Below are positions 1 to 8,180 of a stretch of DNA of 63,685 nt, piece by piece. Source of the DNA: Pusillimonas sp. (GTDB lineage: Bacteria; Pseudomonadota; Gammaproteobacteria; Burkholderiales; Burkholderiaceae_B); NCBI RefSeq assembly GCF_029263785.1, contig NZ_JAJUFE010000011.1, positions 1-63,685 of the forward strand, read 5' to 3'. The translations under genes and the position numbers were made by a program. The notes under the pieces are model-generated. The model worked only from the letters and a program-made list of their open reading frames with translations. It did no database searches and was not told the DNA's origin. How positions within the stretch are numbered: the first letter of the stretch is position 1; the number at the start of each line of letters is the position of its first letter.

Positions 1-57
1 AGGAAGGCCAATTTGATGCTAGAGTAAGGCCTCATCAACGGGACGAAGAGCCTGACA

Positions 58-1104
58 ATGAGTACATCCCAAGCTACTACAATCACGCCGGTCTCCCAGG
101 CCGGCACACTGCGCATGGCGGTTGCTGGTGCAGGCGCTATCGGCTGCACAGTCGCTGCCATGCTGGCCCAGGGCGGGCAACGTGTAAGTCTGCTGGCTCG
201 CGGCGCGACCCTGGACGCTGTGCGAAAAAACGGCTTGCGGCTTCACCGCGGCAAGGACAGCTCACAAACCATCATCGCTTCGGTTACGGTCAGCGATAGT
301 GCGGCTGATCTGGGGATCCAGGATGCAATTTTCATCTGCACCAAGGCCCACGATCTGGCCACGATCGCCGCTACGCTTCAACCGCTTATCGGCCCCGAAA
401 CCTGCATTATCCCCATGGTTAACGGTGTGCCGTGGTGGTATTTTCAGGCCTTGCCGGGACGAATGGCGGGCCGGCAGGTACATTCAGTAGACCCCGATGG
501 CCGACTGTTGCAGCTGCTTCCCGCCAACCAGGTAATCGGGGCCGTCCAGTTTCTGACTGCCGAGCGTCTGGCCCCCGGTGTGGCCAGCTCTACCAATCAT
601 ATGTTGGTCATACTCGGAGAAATCGACCATACCGAAACACCCCGGGCGGCCCGACTGGTGCAGGCGCTTAATGCAGCCGGCATCGAATCGCGACTGAACC
701 CGCGCATTCGCGACCCGCTCTGGACGAAGATCATCGCCAATCTGTCGTCAAATCCCCTGTCGGTGCTCACCGGCGCCACACTTGATACGCTGTACAGCGA
801 CCCGCGCCTGTTGCCGATCGTACGAAAGATCATGAATGAATGCCTGGCGCTGGCGGCATCGTACGGCGCCCGTATCGATTTTGACCCGTCCAGCTTTATC
901 GAACAGGCCCAGGGCATGGGGCCTGTGCGTACATCCATGCTGCAAGACGCGCTTTCCGGTCACCGTCTTGAATTGGCCGCCATTGGTGACGCCGTGCTTG
1001 AACTTGCACAGCTGCAAGGGATGCCCATGCCGGTTACCAGCGACATTCTCGCGATGACGCATTACCGCGACGATGCCGGGCGCGCACCGGCCACCTCGGC
1101 CTGA
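58..1104 (+). CDS. Ketopantoate reductase family (ApbA/PanE) oxidoreductase
   Basis: 348 residues. The NAD(P)-binding glycine motif GAGAIG lies near residues 24-29 and is followed by a Rossmann fold; the C-terminal half matches the helical ApbA_C domain (KIIANLSSNPLS near 225). PanE itself reduces 2-dehydropantoate to pantoate for coenzyme A, but this family has many catabolic paralogues. Its position beside a class II aldolase, a GntR regulator and an FAH-family enzyme suggests such a paralogue. The ATG at 58 has an AAGAG-like site upstream and adds about 19 residues before the Rossmann strand; an internal ATG at 115 would give a more usual length. Family call is firm, substrate unknown. Confidence 0.85.
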   Translation: MSTSQATTITPVSQAGTLRMAVAGAGAIGCTVAAMLAQGGQRVSLLARGATLDAVRKNGLRLHRGKDSSQTIIASVTVSDSAADLGIQDAIFICTKAHDLATIAATLQPLIGPETCIIPMVNGVPWWYFQALPGRMAGRQVHSVDPDGRLLQLLPANQVIGAVQFLTAERLAPGVASSTNHMLVILGEIDHTETPRAARLVQALNAAGIESRLNPRIRDPLWTKIIANLSSNPLSVLTGATLDTLYSDPRLLPIVRKIMNECLALAASYGARIDFDPSSFIEQAQGMGPVRTSMLQDALSGHRLELAAIGDAVLELAQLQGMPMPVTSDILAMTHYRDDAGRAPATSA

Positions 1105-1132
1105 TCCTTCCACCATTGCACAAGGTACCCCG

Positions 1133-1933
1133 ATGACTCTGCAAGCCAAGACTCTCGCTTCTTTCAATGCCGGAAGGCCCGTCCATTGCAGTGACGAAGA
1201 ATGGGCGCTGCGCACCGATCTGGCCTACTGCTATCACCTGATCGACTACATGGGATGGACCGAATCCATCTTCAACCACATTTCTGCACGCCTGCCCGGC
1301 CCTACTCATGAATACCTGGTCAATCCCTTCGGGCTGAATTACAGCGAAGTGACTCCCGCCAACCTGCTCAAGGTGGATATCAACGGCCACAAGGTCGAAG
1401 ATTCGCCCTACGACGGGAACCCGGCCGGCTTTGCCTTGCATGCGGCCCTGCACGCGGCACGAGACGATATCCGCTGCATCATCCATACGCACACCACACC
1501 CATTTCGGCAGTTGCCCAAAAGCGGGACGGCTTCGACCACAACAGTTTTTACGGAGCGCAATTACGCGGCCGGGTTGGCTACCATGAATTTGAAGGCATC
1601 ACCTTGTTCGACGACGAGAAGCCGCGAATGGTAGCCAGCCTGGGCCAAAAACACATTCTGGTGCTGCGCAATCATGGCGTTGCCGTTGCCGAAGGCAGTA
1701 TCGCCAAGGCCTTTTTCCTGCTATGGACGGTACAGCGTGCTGCCGAGATTCAATGCATGTCGGCGGCGATGCCGGGCGAAGAAGTGCCCCTGTCGGCCGA
1801 GGTTCAGCAAAAATGCGCTGACCTTACCGCGATGCTTATTCGCGATAGTGGTTTTGCCGACAAGTTCTTCAAGGCCTCGGTACGCAAGATGCTTGGCGAG
1901 CACGGGCTGGATGCAGCAGCGCTTGCGCCCTAG
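1133..1933 (+). CDS. Class II aldolase/adducin family protein
   Basis: 266 residues from the ATG at 1133; an upstream in-frame extension runs back into the previous gene and looks artificial. The metal-site pattern of class II aldolases is visible: IIHTHTTP around residue 120 supplies zinc-ligand histidines and LRNHGVAV around 180 a further histidine. These enzymes carry out retro-aldol cleavage or decarboxylation of small hydroxy-acids or sugar phosphates using a divalent metal. It starts 28 bp after the ketopantoate-reductase-like gene, so the two are probably co-transcribed. Its stop overlaps the convergent GntR gene by 4 bp. Substrate not predictable. Confidence 0.85.
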   Translation: MTLQAKTLASFNAGRPVHCSDEEWALRTDLAYCYHLIDYMGWTESIFNHISARLPGPTHEYLVNPFGLNYSEVTPANLLKVDINGHKVEDSPYDGNPAGFALHAALHAARDDIRCIIHTHTTPISAVAQKRDGFDHNSFYGAQLRGRVGYHEFEGITLFDDEKPRMVASLGQKHILVLRNHGVAVAEGSIAKAFFLLWTVQRAAEIQCMSAAMPGEEVPLSAEVQQKCADLTAMLIRDSGFADKFFKASVRKMLGEHGLDAAALAP

Positions 1934-2643
1934 TCCTTGAGCAGACGAGCCACCAACCGCGACGTGGCCGCAAAGTGGCCGGTAAGCAGACTGCAGGCAA
2001 GATCGGCGTCGCGCTGGACGATAGCCTCGACAATGGCGGCGTGCTCGGCGTCGACATCGCGCTGCTCGGCATGGCCTATGCCGGCCGATAAGGCCCGATA
2101 GCGTGCGGTTTGCTCGCGCATGGTGGCACAAAAGCGTTTCAGCCATTTCGACGGGCAACCCGAAATCAGGGTTTCATGAAAGGCGTCGTGCGCGCGTTCC
2201 CAGTCGGGATTGATGTTTTTTTCGGGGCCCTCAAGGTGCAAGGGCAGTCGCTTGAGCTGGTGGTAAGCTGCCAGCACTTGCCCTTCCCATTCGCCATCAT
2301 GGCGCTCGATTGCCTCACGAAGGGCCAGTGACTCGAGCTTCTGCCGGGTTTGGGTGATGTCTTGCAGTTCTTCGTCGGACACATCCGAGACCCGGAACCC
2401 TTTTTGGTCGATCGCATCGATAAAGCCGGTATTGCACAGGCGGGACAGCGCTTCGCGCAACGGAATGGTACCGACGTCGTAACGCTCGGCAAGTTCGCGA
2501 ATGCGCAATTTGGTCCCGGCCGGAAAAACCCCGTTTATCAGATCCTGGCGTATGGCCAGCTGCAAAGAGGAGGCCGTCGTGCGTGCGGTGGTGGGTTCGG
2601 AGCTCAATGTGTTGGTCTGCCTGATAGTACGCCTGTTAAACAT
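1930..2643 (-). CDS. GntR family regulator, FadR/FCD subfamily
   Basis: 237 residues. The N-terminal winged helix-turn-helix (about residues 25-95) contains LINGVFPAGTKLRIRELAERYDV and an R-E-A-L-S-R-L recognition-helix pattern typical of GntR; the C-terminal all-helical part (about 100-230) fits the FCD ligand-binding domain. Such proteins usually repress neighbouring catabolic genes until a small carboxylate binds. It is divergent from the FAH-family gene across a 137-bp gap that holds a good sigma-70 promoter with an A/T-rich motif in its spacer, a plausible operator. It converges on and overlaps the aldolase gene by 4 bp. Confidence 0.88.
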   Translation of the reverse strand: MFNRRTIRQTNTLSSEPTTARTTASSLQLAIRQDLINGVFPAGTKLRIRELAERYDVGTIPLREALSRLCNTGFIDAIDQKGFRVSDVSDEELQDITQTRQKLESLALREAIERHDGEWEGQVLAAYHQLKRLPLHLEGPEKNINPDWERAHDAFHETLISGCPSKWLKRFCATMREQTARYRALSAGIGHAEQRDVDAEHAAIVEAIVQRDADLACSLLTGHFAATSRLVARLLKD

Positions 2644-2703
2644 GCACCAATTTTATTGTTATGTGCGCATTTTAGCCGTTTGACCTAAATTAATCTATAA
2701 AAC

Positions 2704-2732
2704 TTGATTTTGTATATATTTTGGCATAGGAT
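2704..2732 (+). promoter_or_regulatory. Sigma-70-like promoter of the FAH-family gene, with candidate operator in spacer
   Basis: TTGATT (2704-2709), a 17-bp spacer and TAGGAT (2727-2732) make a near-consensus promoter about 50 bp before the start at 2781. The spacer holds TATATATTTTGGCA (2713-2726), and a related motif occurs in reverse orientation at 9551-9566. The divergent GntR gene makes this a reasonable operator site. Inference from pattern only. Confidence 0.5.
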
Positions 2733-2780
2733 TTAACGGCAAACTTTTTCTTCCAGCACAGCTTTTAAAGAGGGGCACCC

Positions 2781-3620
2781 ATGCGGTATGTATCCATAGA
2801 ACTCAACGGCAAGCCTGCATTGGGCGTGCGCAACGGCCAGGGCGATATCGCCGTCATCGGCGACGAAAGCCTGGAATCGTTACTGGCCAAGGGCACCGAT
2901 CTGGCTACCTACGCCAACAACCGCACTGCCACGCAAACTGTCAAAGCGGACGACGCCAAGTTTCTGCCACCCCTGTCCCGGCCCACCAAAATCATCTGTG
3001 TAGGCCTTAATTACGCCGATCACACGGCCGAAAGCCCATACGAGCAGCCCGACTATCCCACTCTTTTCCTGCGTGTAAATACCAGTCTTATTGGTCACAA
3101 TCAGCCCATCGTCCGGCCCAGGGTGTCCGACTCCCTGGATTACGAAGGCGAAGTCGCCGTGGTGCTGGGCAAGGGTGGACGCCATATTTCCAAAGACGAC
3201 GCGCTTGGCTGCGTAGCCGGTTACTCGATTTTCAACGACGGCTCGGTACGTGAGTATCAGTTCAAGGCGCCGCAATGGACAGTCGGCAAGAACTTTGACG
3301 CCACCGGAGGCTTCGGTCCCGATCTGGTCACGGCCGACGAACTTCCCGCCGGCGCCAAAGGTCTAAAAATCGAAACCCGCCTGAACGGCAACGTCGTGCA
3401 GTCAGCCAGCACGTCTGACATGATTTTTGACGTGGCCACGCTCATTTCGATCATCAGCGAAGCCATCACCCTTGAGGCCGGCGACGTCATTGTATCGGGC
3501 ACCCCCGCCGGCATTGGCTGGGCTCGCGACCCCAAACTGATAATGCGCGATGGCGACGTATGCGAAGTCACAGTCGAAAAACTGGGCACGCTACGTAATC
3601 CCATCGTGGACGAAGCCTAA
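2781..3620 (+). CDS. Fumarylacetoacetate hydrolase family protein
   Basis: 279 residues, ATG preceded by AGAGGGG. The family fold begins near residue 70 (KIICVGLNYADHTAES) and the metal-binding acidic motif DYEGEVAVVLGK lies near 120. The family hydrolyses C-C bonds of acylpyruvates or decarboxylates and isomerises 2-oxo-acids, typically late steps of meta-cleavage pathways. The next gene on the same strand encodes an extradiol dioxygenase, so ring cleavage followed by hydrolysis of the product is a natural pairing. Exact substrate unknown. Confidence 0.88.
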   Translation: MRYVSIELNGKPALGVRNGQGDIAVIGDESLESLLAKGTDLATYANNRTATQTVKADDAKFLPPLSRPTKIICVGLNYADHTAESPYEQPDYPTLFLRVNTSLIGHNQPIVRPRVSDSLDYEGEVAVVLGKGGRHISKDDALGCVAGYSIFNDGSVREYQFKAPQWTVGKNFDATGGFGPDLVTADELPAGAKGLKIETRLNGNVVQSASTSDMIFDVATLISIISEAITLEAGDVIVSGTPAGIGWARDPKLIMRDGDVCEVTVEKLGTLRNPIVDEA

Positions 3621-3630
3621 ATCCAGACCA

Positions 3631-3657
3631 GGGGGCAAAAAATATAAAAAGGCCCCC
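3631..3657. other. Hairpin between the FAH and VOC genes
   Basis: GGGGGC (3631-3636) pairs with GCCCCC (3652-3657) around an A-rich 15-nt loop. There is no T-tract, so it is more likely an mRNA-stability or translational element than a terminator. Confidence 0.3.
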
Positions 3658-3685
3658 ATTACTATCCGACGCACCGGAGGAAGAC

Positions 3686-4633
3686 ATGACAGCTCAATCC
3701 GTCGGCAGTGCAGCCGTCCATTCCATTGACCATTTTGCCCTTAACGTGCCGTCTCTCGAGCAGGCCGAGCATTTCTACGAGAATTTCGGCCTTACCGTCA
3801 CACGCCACGACGGCGAGCTCCATCTGCACGCCGCTGACAATCATCGCTGGGGTCGCCTGCTTGCATCCGACCACAAATCGCTTGCCTACCTGAGCTTTGC
3901 CTGCCATAAAGGCGAGCTGGAAACCATCAGGGCTCAGGCGCAGGCTGCAGGCGCCGATTTCAACCGCGACTCTTCTCTTAAAACCGGTGAAGGCATCTGG
4001 TTCCACGACCCCGACGGCAACCTGATCCAGGTCAAGGAGGGGGCCCGCACCATGCCTACCTCCAAGACACCTTTCCACGTACCGGTCGCCCAGGAAAACC
4101 AGCGCGGCGCATACTCACGCTCGGAAGGTGGCCGTGTGCAACCTCGTCGTCTGTCGCATGTGCTGCTATTTACCCCCGACGTCCTGCGCGCCACCGCGTT
4201 CTACGACAAGGCCCTGGGCCTGAGGCTGTCGGACAAGTCGCAGGACATCATCGCATTCACTCACGCCCCTCACGGCTGCGACCATCACATCCTGGCTTTC
4301 GCCAAAAGCCCCGCAAAGGGCTTTCACCATTGCTCATGGGACGTCGCCACGCTCGACGATGTCGGACGCGGTGCAGACCAGATGGGTGCAGCCGGCTACA
4401 AGAAAGGCTGGGGTGTGGGCCGGCATGTGCTTGGGTCCAATTATTTCCACTACGTGCAAGACCCCTGGGGATCGTTCTCGGAGTACTCGGCCGATATCGA
4501 CTACGTGGCCGCCGGCACGCAGTGGGAGGCCGGCGAGTATCCGCCCGAAGATTCCATGTATTTGTGGGGCCCCGACGTTCCCGATTACTTCATCGTCAAC
4601 ACCGAAACCCCGGCCGAAGAAACTCAGGCCTGA
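3686..4633 (+). CDS. Two-domain VOC family extradiol ring-cleavage dioxygenase
   Basis: 315 residues with two vicinal-oxygen-chelate modules (about 12-120 and 150-290), as in type I extradiol dioxygenases. The likely Fe(II) ligands are present in the C-terminal module: His158 (in RLSHVLLF), His214 or His215 (GFHHCSWD) and Glu266 (FSEYS), with further conserved His255 and Tyr268. It should cleave a catechol-type ring next to the hydroxyls. It begins 65 bp after the FAH-family gene, whose product could process the ring-cleavage product. It converges on the Liv transporter ATPase gene with a 10-bp overlap. Substrate unknown. Confidence 0.86.
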   Translation: MTAQSVGSAAVHSIDHFALNVPSLEQAEHFYENFGLTVTRHDGELHLHAADNHRWGRLLASDHKSLAYLSFACHKGELETIRAQAQAAGADFNRDSSLKTGEGIWFHDPDGNLIQVKEGARTMPTSKTPFHVPVAQENQRGAYSRSEGGRVQPRRLSHVLLFTPDVLRATAFYDKALGLRLSDKSQDIIAFTHAPHGCDHHILAFAKSPAKGFHHCSWDVATLDDVGRGADQMGAAGYKKGWGVGRHVLGSNYFHYVQDPWGSFSEYSADIDYVAAGTQWEAGEYPPEDSMYLWGPDVPDYFIVNTETPAEETQA

Positions 4634-5352
4634 ACGGCCTCTTCGGCATCCAGGCCCAGGTAGGCCCGCCGCAGTTCGGGGCGGGCCAAAAGTTCGTCCG
4701 GGGTTCCTGTCGCGACAATACGGCCTTCTTCGAGCACGGCAGCCCGCTGTGCCACCTGCAGGGCCATTGTCACGTTCTGCTCGACCAGCAGCACGGCCAT
4801 GCCTTCGGAATGGATATCGCGGATGACCCGGAACATATCCAGCACGATGCTGGGCGCCAAGCCCAGCGAAGGTTCGTCCAGCAGCAGCAGTCGTGGCTTG
4901 GCCATCAGCGCGCGCCCAATAGCCACCATTTGCTGCTGCCCCCCCGACAGTGAACCGGCGGGGTCTTCGAGCTTGGGCACCAATGCCGGAAACAGATGGC
5001 AGACGCGCTCGAGCGAATCTGCGCGATGCGCCTTGGCAGCACTAATGTAGCTGCCCAGCTCGAGGTTTTCGCGTACCGTCATTTCGGTGAAAAGTCGCCG
5101 GCCTTCTGGAACCAGAGCAATGCCGGCCGCACAGAAGCGGTGCGATGACAGGCGGGATATATCCTTGCCGTCGAAGACAAGCTTGCCGGCGCTGATGCGA
5201 TTCAAGCCGGCGATAGCGTTGATTAAAGTGGTCTTGCCTGCACTATTGGGGCCCACGACACATAGGAGTTCCCCAGCGCCGACCTCAAGCGATACATCCC
5301 ACAATGCCGTTGCCGCGCCGTATGCAACACGAATCGATTGGACCTCAAGCAT
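4624..5352 (-). CDS. livF: Branched-chain-type ABC transporter ATP-binding protein LivF
   Basis: 242 residues. Walker A at 34-41 reads GPNSAGKT (Ser where most LivF have Gly), the signature is LSGGQQQ, and Walker B is LLLLDEPSLGL. Size and sequence fit LivF, the second ATPase of HAAT importers. Its start overlaps the end of the LivM-LivG fusion by 8 bp, so it is the last gene of the livH-livMG-livF unit. Despite the family name, substrates range from amino acids to amides and aromatic acids; the nearby dioxygenase and amidase favour something other than leucine. Confidence 0.9.
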   Translation of the reverse strand: MLEVQSIRVAYGAATALWDVSLEVGAGELLCVVGPNSAGKTTLINAIAGLNRISAGKLVFDGKDISRLSSHRFCAAGIALVPEGRRLFTEMTVRENLELGSYISAAKAHRADSLERVCHLFPALVPKLEDPAGSLSGGQQQMVAIGRALMAKPRLLLLDEPSLGLAPSIVLDMFRVIRDIHSEGMAVLLVEQNVTMALQVAQRAAVLEEGRIVATGTPDELLARPELRRAYLGLDAEEAVQA

Positions 5353-7291
5353 GGGCGTGGACTCCTGAAACGTTGGCTGCGTGTTCGTCTTCGATGGGTT
5401 TGCCCAAATAGGCCGACACGACTTCGGGGCGACTCATGACGTGCTGGGGTTCACCCTCGGCCAGAACCAGCCCCTGGTCGAACACAACGATACGGTCACA
5501 CAAGGCCATGACTGCCCGCATGACGTGTTCGACAAATAATATGGTTGTACCCTGTTCACGAATACGGTGGATTAGGGCCACGGCCTCATCGATTTCAGAG
5601 GGCGTAAGACCGGACAGGACTTCGTCGAGCATCAGCAGTTCGGGTTTGGCCGCCAAAGCGCGGGCGAACTCCAGGAACTTGCGCTGATGCAGGTTGAGAT
5701 CGTCGGGCAAGGCATGCGCCCGGCCGGCCAGACCGGTAAATTCCAGCCATTGCCAGGCGTCTTCTTCGGCCTGTCGACGTTCGGTAAGCTGGCCACCGAA
5801 CATGGCAGGCAAGGCTACGTTTTCCAGGACACTCAGGTGGGCGAACGGGCGCGGTATCTGATAGGTACGAGAAATACCGCAACGAGCCACCAGATGGGCG
5901 TCTTTACCGACAAGCTCGTTGCCCTTGAATACGATACTGCCCGCCGTGGCCGGAAAATGGCCACTGACAACGTTGATGAATGTGGACTTGCCCGAGCCGT
6001 TCGGGCCAAGCAAGCCAAGAATTTCTCCGCGATACACCGACAAATTGACGCCCTTTAGCGCACGTACGCCGCGGAAGGACTTGGCCACGTCTTTGGCGAC
6101 CAGCAACACCTCTGATGAGCCCGACGCAGCCGCCCTGCGCCCGGGTGCCGCCGGCGCGGCGTCCGCGAGGCCGACGGCGGCATCTTCAGGCCGGGGCGAA
6201 GCCGGCACGGAATCAGTGCCTGCTTCAGCAGCTTCCAACTGCTGATTGATGGCAGATGGCGGTAATGATGCCTGCGCAGCATGATCTTGGGATTTGGATG
6301 CCTGCCCAGCACGATCTTGGGATTTGGATGCCCGCGCAGCACGATCTTGGGGTTTGCGCCCGAAACGTTTGAGCGCCTGGCCCAGGATACCCTCGGGCAT
6401 GAACAGGATGACCACAATAAGGATTACGCCCATGGCGACCTTGCCGATAACGGCGCTGTCGCCTGCAGTAAAGCTGTACAGCAGCAATGTAATGACCAGC
6501 GCACCCACCGCGGGGCCGAGCCAGTGGCGTGTTCCGCCCAGCACGCTCATCAGGACAACCGTAAGCGGCATGGCGACCGTGAACACATCGCCTGTGGTGA
6601 CGTACGAGACAAACATGGCTTGAATGCCACCCACCACGCCCGCCAAGGCACAAGAAAGCCCAAATGCGGCAACCTTGTACTTGAAAGTGGGTACTCCCAA
6701 CACTTCGGCGACGTCTTCATCATCGTGAATGGCGAAGAGCCCGGTGCCAAAACGGGCGTAATAGATCAGCAACGCGATGACCAGCGTGCCGACGGCAGCG
6801 CCCAGCGCAAGCAAATAGAAGGTGCCGGACGGTGAAGGGCCGAAGTCGGGCATGGGCACAGCGCTTAAATACACACCCTGCCCGCCATCGATCAGGGGGA
6901 CGTTGAGCACGATGGTGGCAACCACGAAGGTGGCAGCGAGCGTCAGCAAGGCAAAGAGCTCGCCGCGTACCGCCTTGACACGGAACGACACTGCCCCCAG
7001 CACGATTCCGAACAGGGCGGCAAACGCCGCAGCCACTGGAAGCGTCCACAGAAACGGTACGTCGAACTGGCTGGTAAGGGTGGCCGTGGTGTACATGCCA
7101 ATGCCGTAGAAAGCACCGTGGCCAAACGAAAAATAGCCTGAATAGCCCGACAAAATATTCCAGGACGTTGCCAGTGCAACCCAATGGAAGATCAGGTACA
7201 GAACAGATTCATAAAAAGCCGGCAGCCCCAGATACGGCACGATGGCCAGCAACACGCCGGCGAGCAGGACGAGTGTTAGAGAACGACGCAT
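5345..7291 (-). CDS. Fused LivM permease - LivG ATPase of an ABC importer
   Basis: 648 residues from the ATG at 7291; a TTG at 7297 overlapping the livH stop is the alternative. Residues 1-310 are a LivM permease with about 8-10 membrane helices and the motif NILSGYSGYFSFGHGAFYGIG. Residues about 400-645 are a LivG ATPase with Walker A GPNGSGKST, a D-E-V-L-S Walker B region and a C-terminal switch His in VEHVM. They are joined by a hydrophilic linker of about 90 residues containing three 10-residue repeats. LivM-LivG fusions are known; the repeat linker is unusual. The partner permease LivH lies upstream and LivF downstream. Confidence 0.9.
   Translation of the reverse strand: MRRSLTLVLLAGVLLAIVPYLGLPAFYESVLYLIFHWVALATSWNILSGYSGYFSFGHGAFYGIGMYTTATLTSQFDVPFLWTLPVAAAFAALFGIVLGAVSFRVKAVRGELFALLTLAATFVVATIVLNVPLIDGGQGVYLSAVPMPDFGPSPSGTFYLLALGAAVGTLVIALLIYYARFGTGLFAIHDDEDVAEVLGVPTFKYKVAAFGLSCALAGVVGGIQAMFVSYVTTGDVFTVAMPLTVVLMSVLGGTRHWLGPAVGALVITLLLYSFTAGDSAVIGKVAMGVILIVVILFMPEGILGQALKRFGRKPQDRAARASKSQDRAGQASKSQDHAAQASLPPSAINQQLEAAEAGTDSVPASPRPEDAAVGLADAAPAAPGRRAAASGSSEVLLVAKDVAKSFRGVRALKGVNLSVYRGEILGLLGPNGSGKSTFINVVSGHFPATAGSIVFKGNELVGKDAHLVARCGISRTYQIPRPFAHLSVLENVALPAMFGGQLTERRQAEEDAWQWLEFTGLAGRAHALPDDLNLHQRKFLEFARALAAKPELLMLDEVLSGLTPSEIDEAVALIHRIREQGTTILFVEHVMRAVMALCDRIVVFDQGLVLAEGEPQHVMSRPEVVSAYLGKPIEDEHAANVSGVHAHA
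6267..6356 (-). repeat. Three tandem 30-bp repeats coding the LivM-LivG linker
   Basis: Three consecutive 30-bp units (6267-6296, 6297-6326, 6327-6356) differ at a few positions and encode three decapeptides of the form KSQDRAGQAS. They keep the reading frame, so copy number can vary without breaking the protein. They probably act as a flexible spacer between membrane and ATPase domains. Confidence 0.85.
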
Positions 7292-7293
7292 GA

Positions 7294-8151
7294 TCAAGCC
7301 CTACCTGGACGGACTAGCAATACAAGGATAAGTAGCGAGAAGGACACCAGCGGCGCCAGCGAAGGCGAAGCCACCGCCATGGTGACCGCTTCGGACACAC
7401 CGATGATGCATCCCGCGATAAGTGGACCCATCGGGCGTCCGAGCCCGCCGAGCATGACGGCCGCAAACACTACGCCAATCCAGGTATAGATTTGAGATGG
7501 AGCAAGGGTATAGCTGAGCGCAATGCAAACGCCTGCAATACCCGCCAACGCTGCATTAAGCCCCGAAAGCAATAAAGCCAGCGCGCGTTGATTGATGCCA
7601 AATGCCGCAGCAATGGGTGCATCTTCGGCAGCTGCGCGTAACGCCTTGCCGATATCACTGCGTTTGAGCACCAGCCAGGCGGCAACCGCAATGCCAACGC
7701 TGAGCCCCAAGGTGATTAATTCGGGAAGCGGCAGAAACAGTTCGCCCACACGGTAGCGATGCTCGGCGTAGCTGGATTCAAGCCTTCGGTAATCGGCTGT
7801 CCAGATCCATTGCAACACCGCCTCGATGATGATGGTAAGGCCGAAGGTGATCAGCAAGGAGTTGAAGGGCGTGACCTTGAAATGCGACAACACCCAGTGC
7901 ACGGCAATGCCGAACACGAAAAACAACGGGACAATCATCAGCAGGGTCAGCATGGGGTCGACGCCCCCATAGCTGGCCAGCTGATAGGTAAGGTACGCAC
8001 CCAAAAACGCCAGGGCGAAGTGCGCCAGATTGATCTGGCGCAACATGCCCCAGGACAGGCTTAGCCCAAGCCCCAAAAGTCCATATAACGCGCCGGTGAA
8101 AATGCCCGCCAGAATGGACTGGGCCAACAAGGTGGAGCTTGGTAGTGTCAT
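7294..8151 (-). CDS. livH: Branched-chain-type ABC transporter permease LivH
   Basis: 285 residues with about eight hydrophobic segments and the LivH pattern LYGLLGLGLSLSWGMLRQINLAH near residue 25. It forms the membrane channel together with the LivM half of the downstream fusion. Its TGA is immediately followed by the fusion gene start, which implies coupled translation. It lies 29 bp after the binding-protein gene, so the order binding protein - livH - livMG - livF forms one operon. Confidence 0.9.
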   Translation of the reverse strand: MTLPSSTLLAQSILAGIFTGALYGLLGLGLSLSWGMLRQINLAHFALAFLGAYLTYQLASYGGVDPMLTLLMIVPLFFVFGIAVHWVLSHFKVTPFNSLLITFGLTIIIEAVLQWIWTADYRRLESSYAEHRYRVGELFLPLPELITLGLSVGIAVAAWLVLKRSDIGKALRAAAEDAPIAAAFGINQRALALLLSGLNAALAGIAGVCIALSYTLAPSQIYTWIGVVFAAVMLGGLGRPMGPLIAGCIIGVSEAVTMAVASPSLAPLVSFSLLILVLLVRPGRA

Positions 8152-8180
8152 CTGCTAAGCAACGAATTTAGGTTCCGTGA

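Noticed and set aside
1-27. Possible C-terminus of an upstream gene ending in TAA at 25-27
   Set aside because: Only eight codons are visible and another frame is also open, so it cannot be assigned.
6267-6356. Three 30-bp direct repeats as a CRISPR array
   Set aside because: The units are contiguous without spacers and lie in frame inside the LivM-LivG coding sequence.
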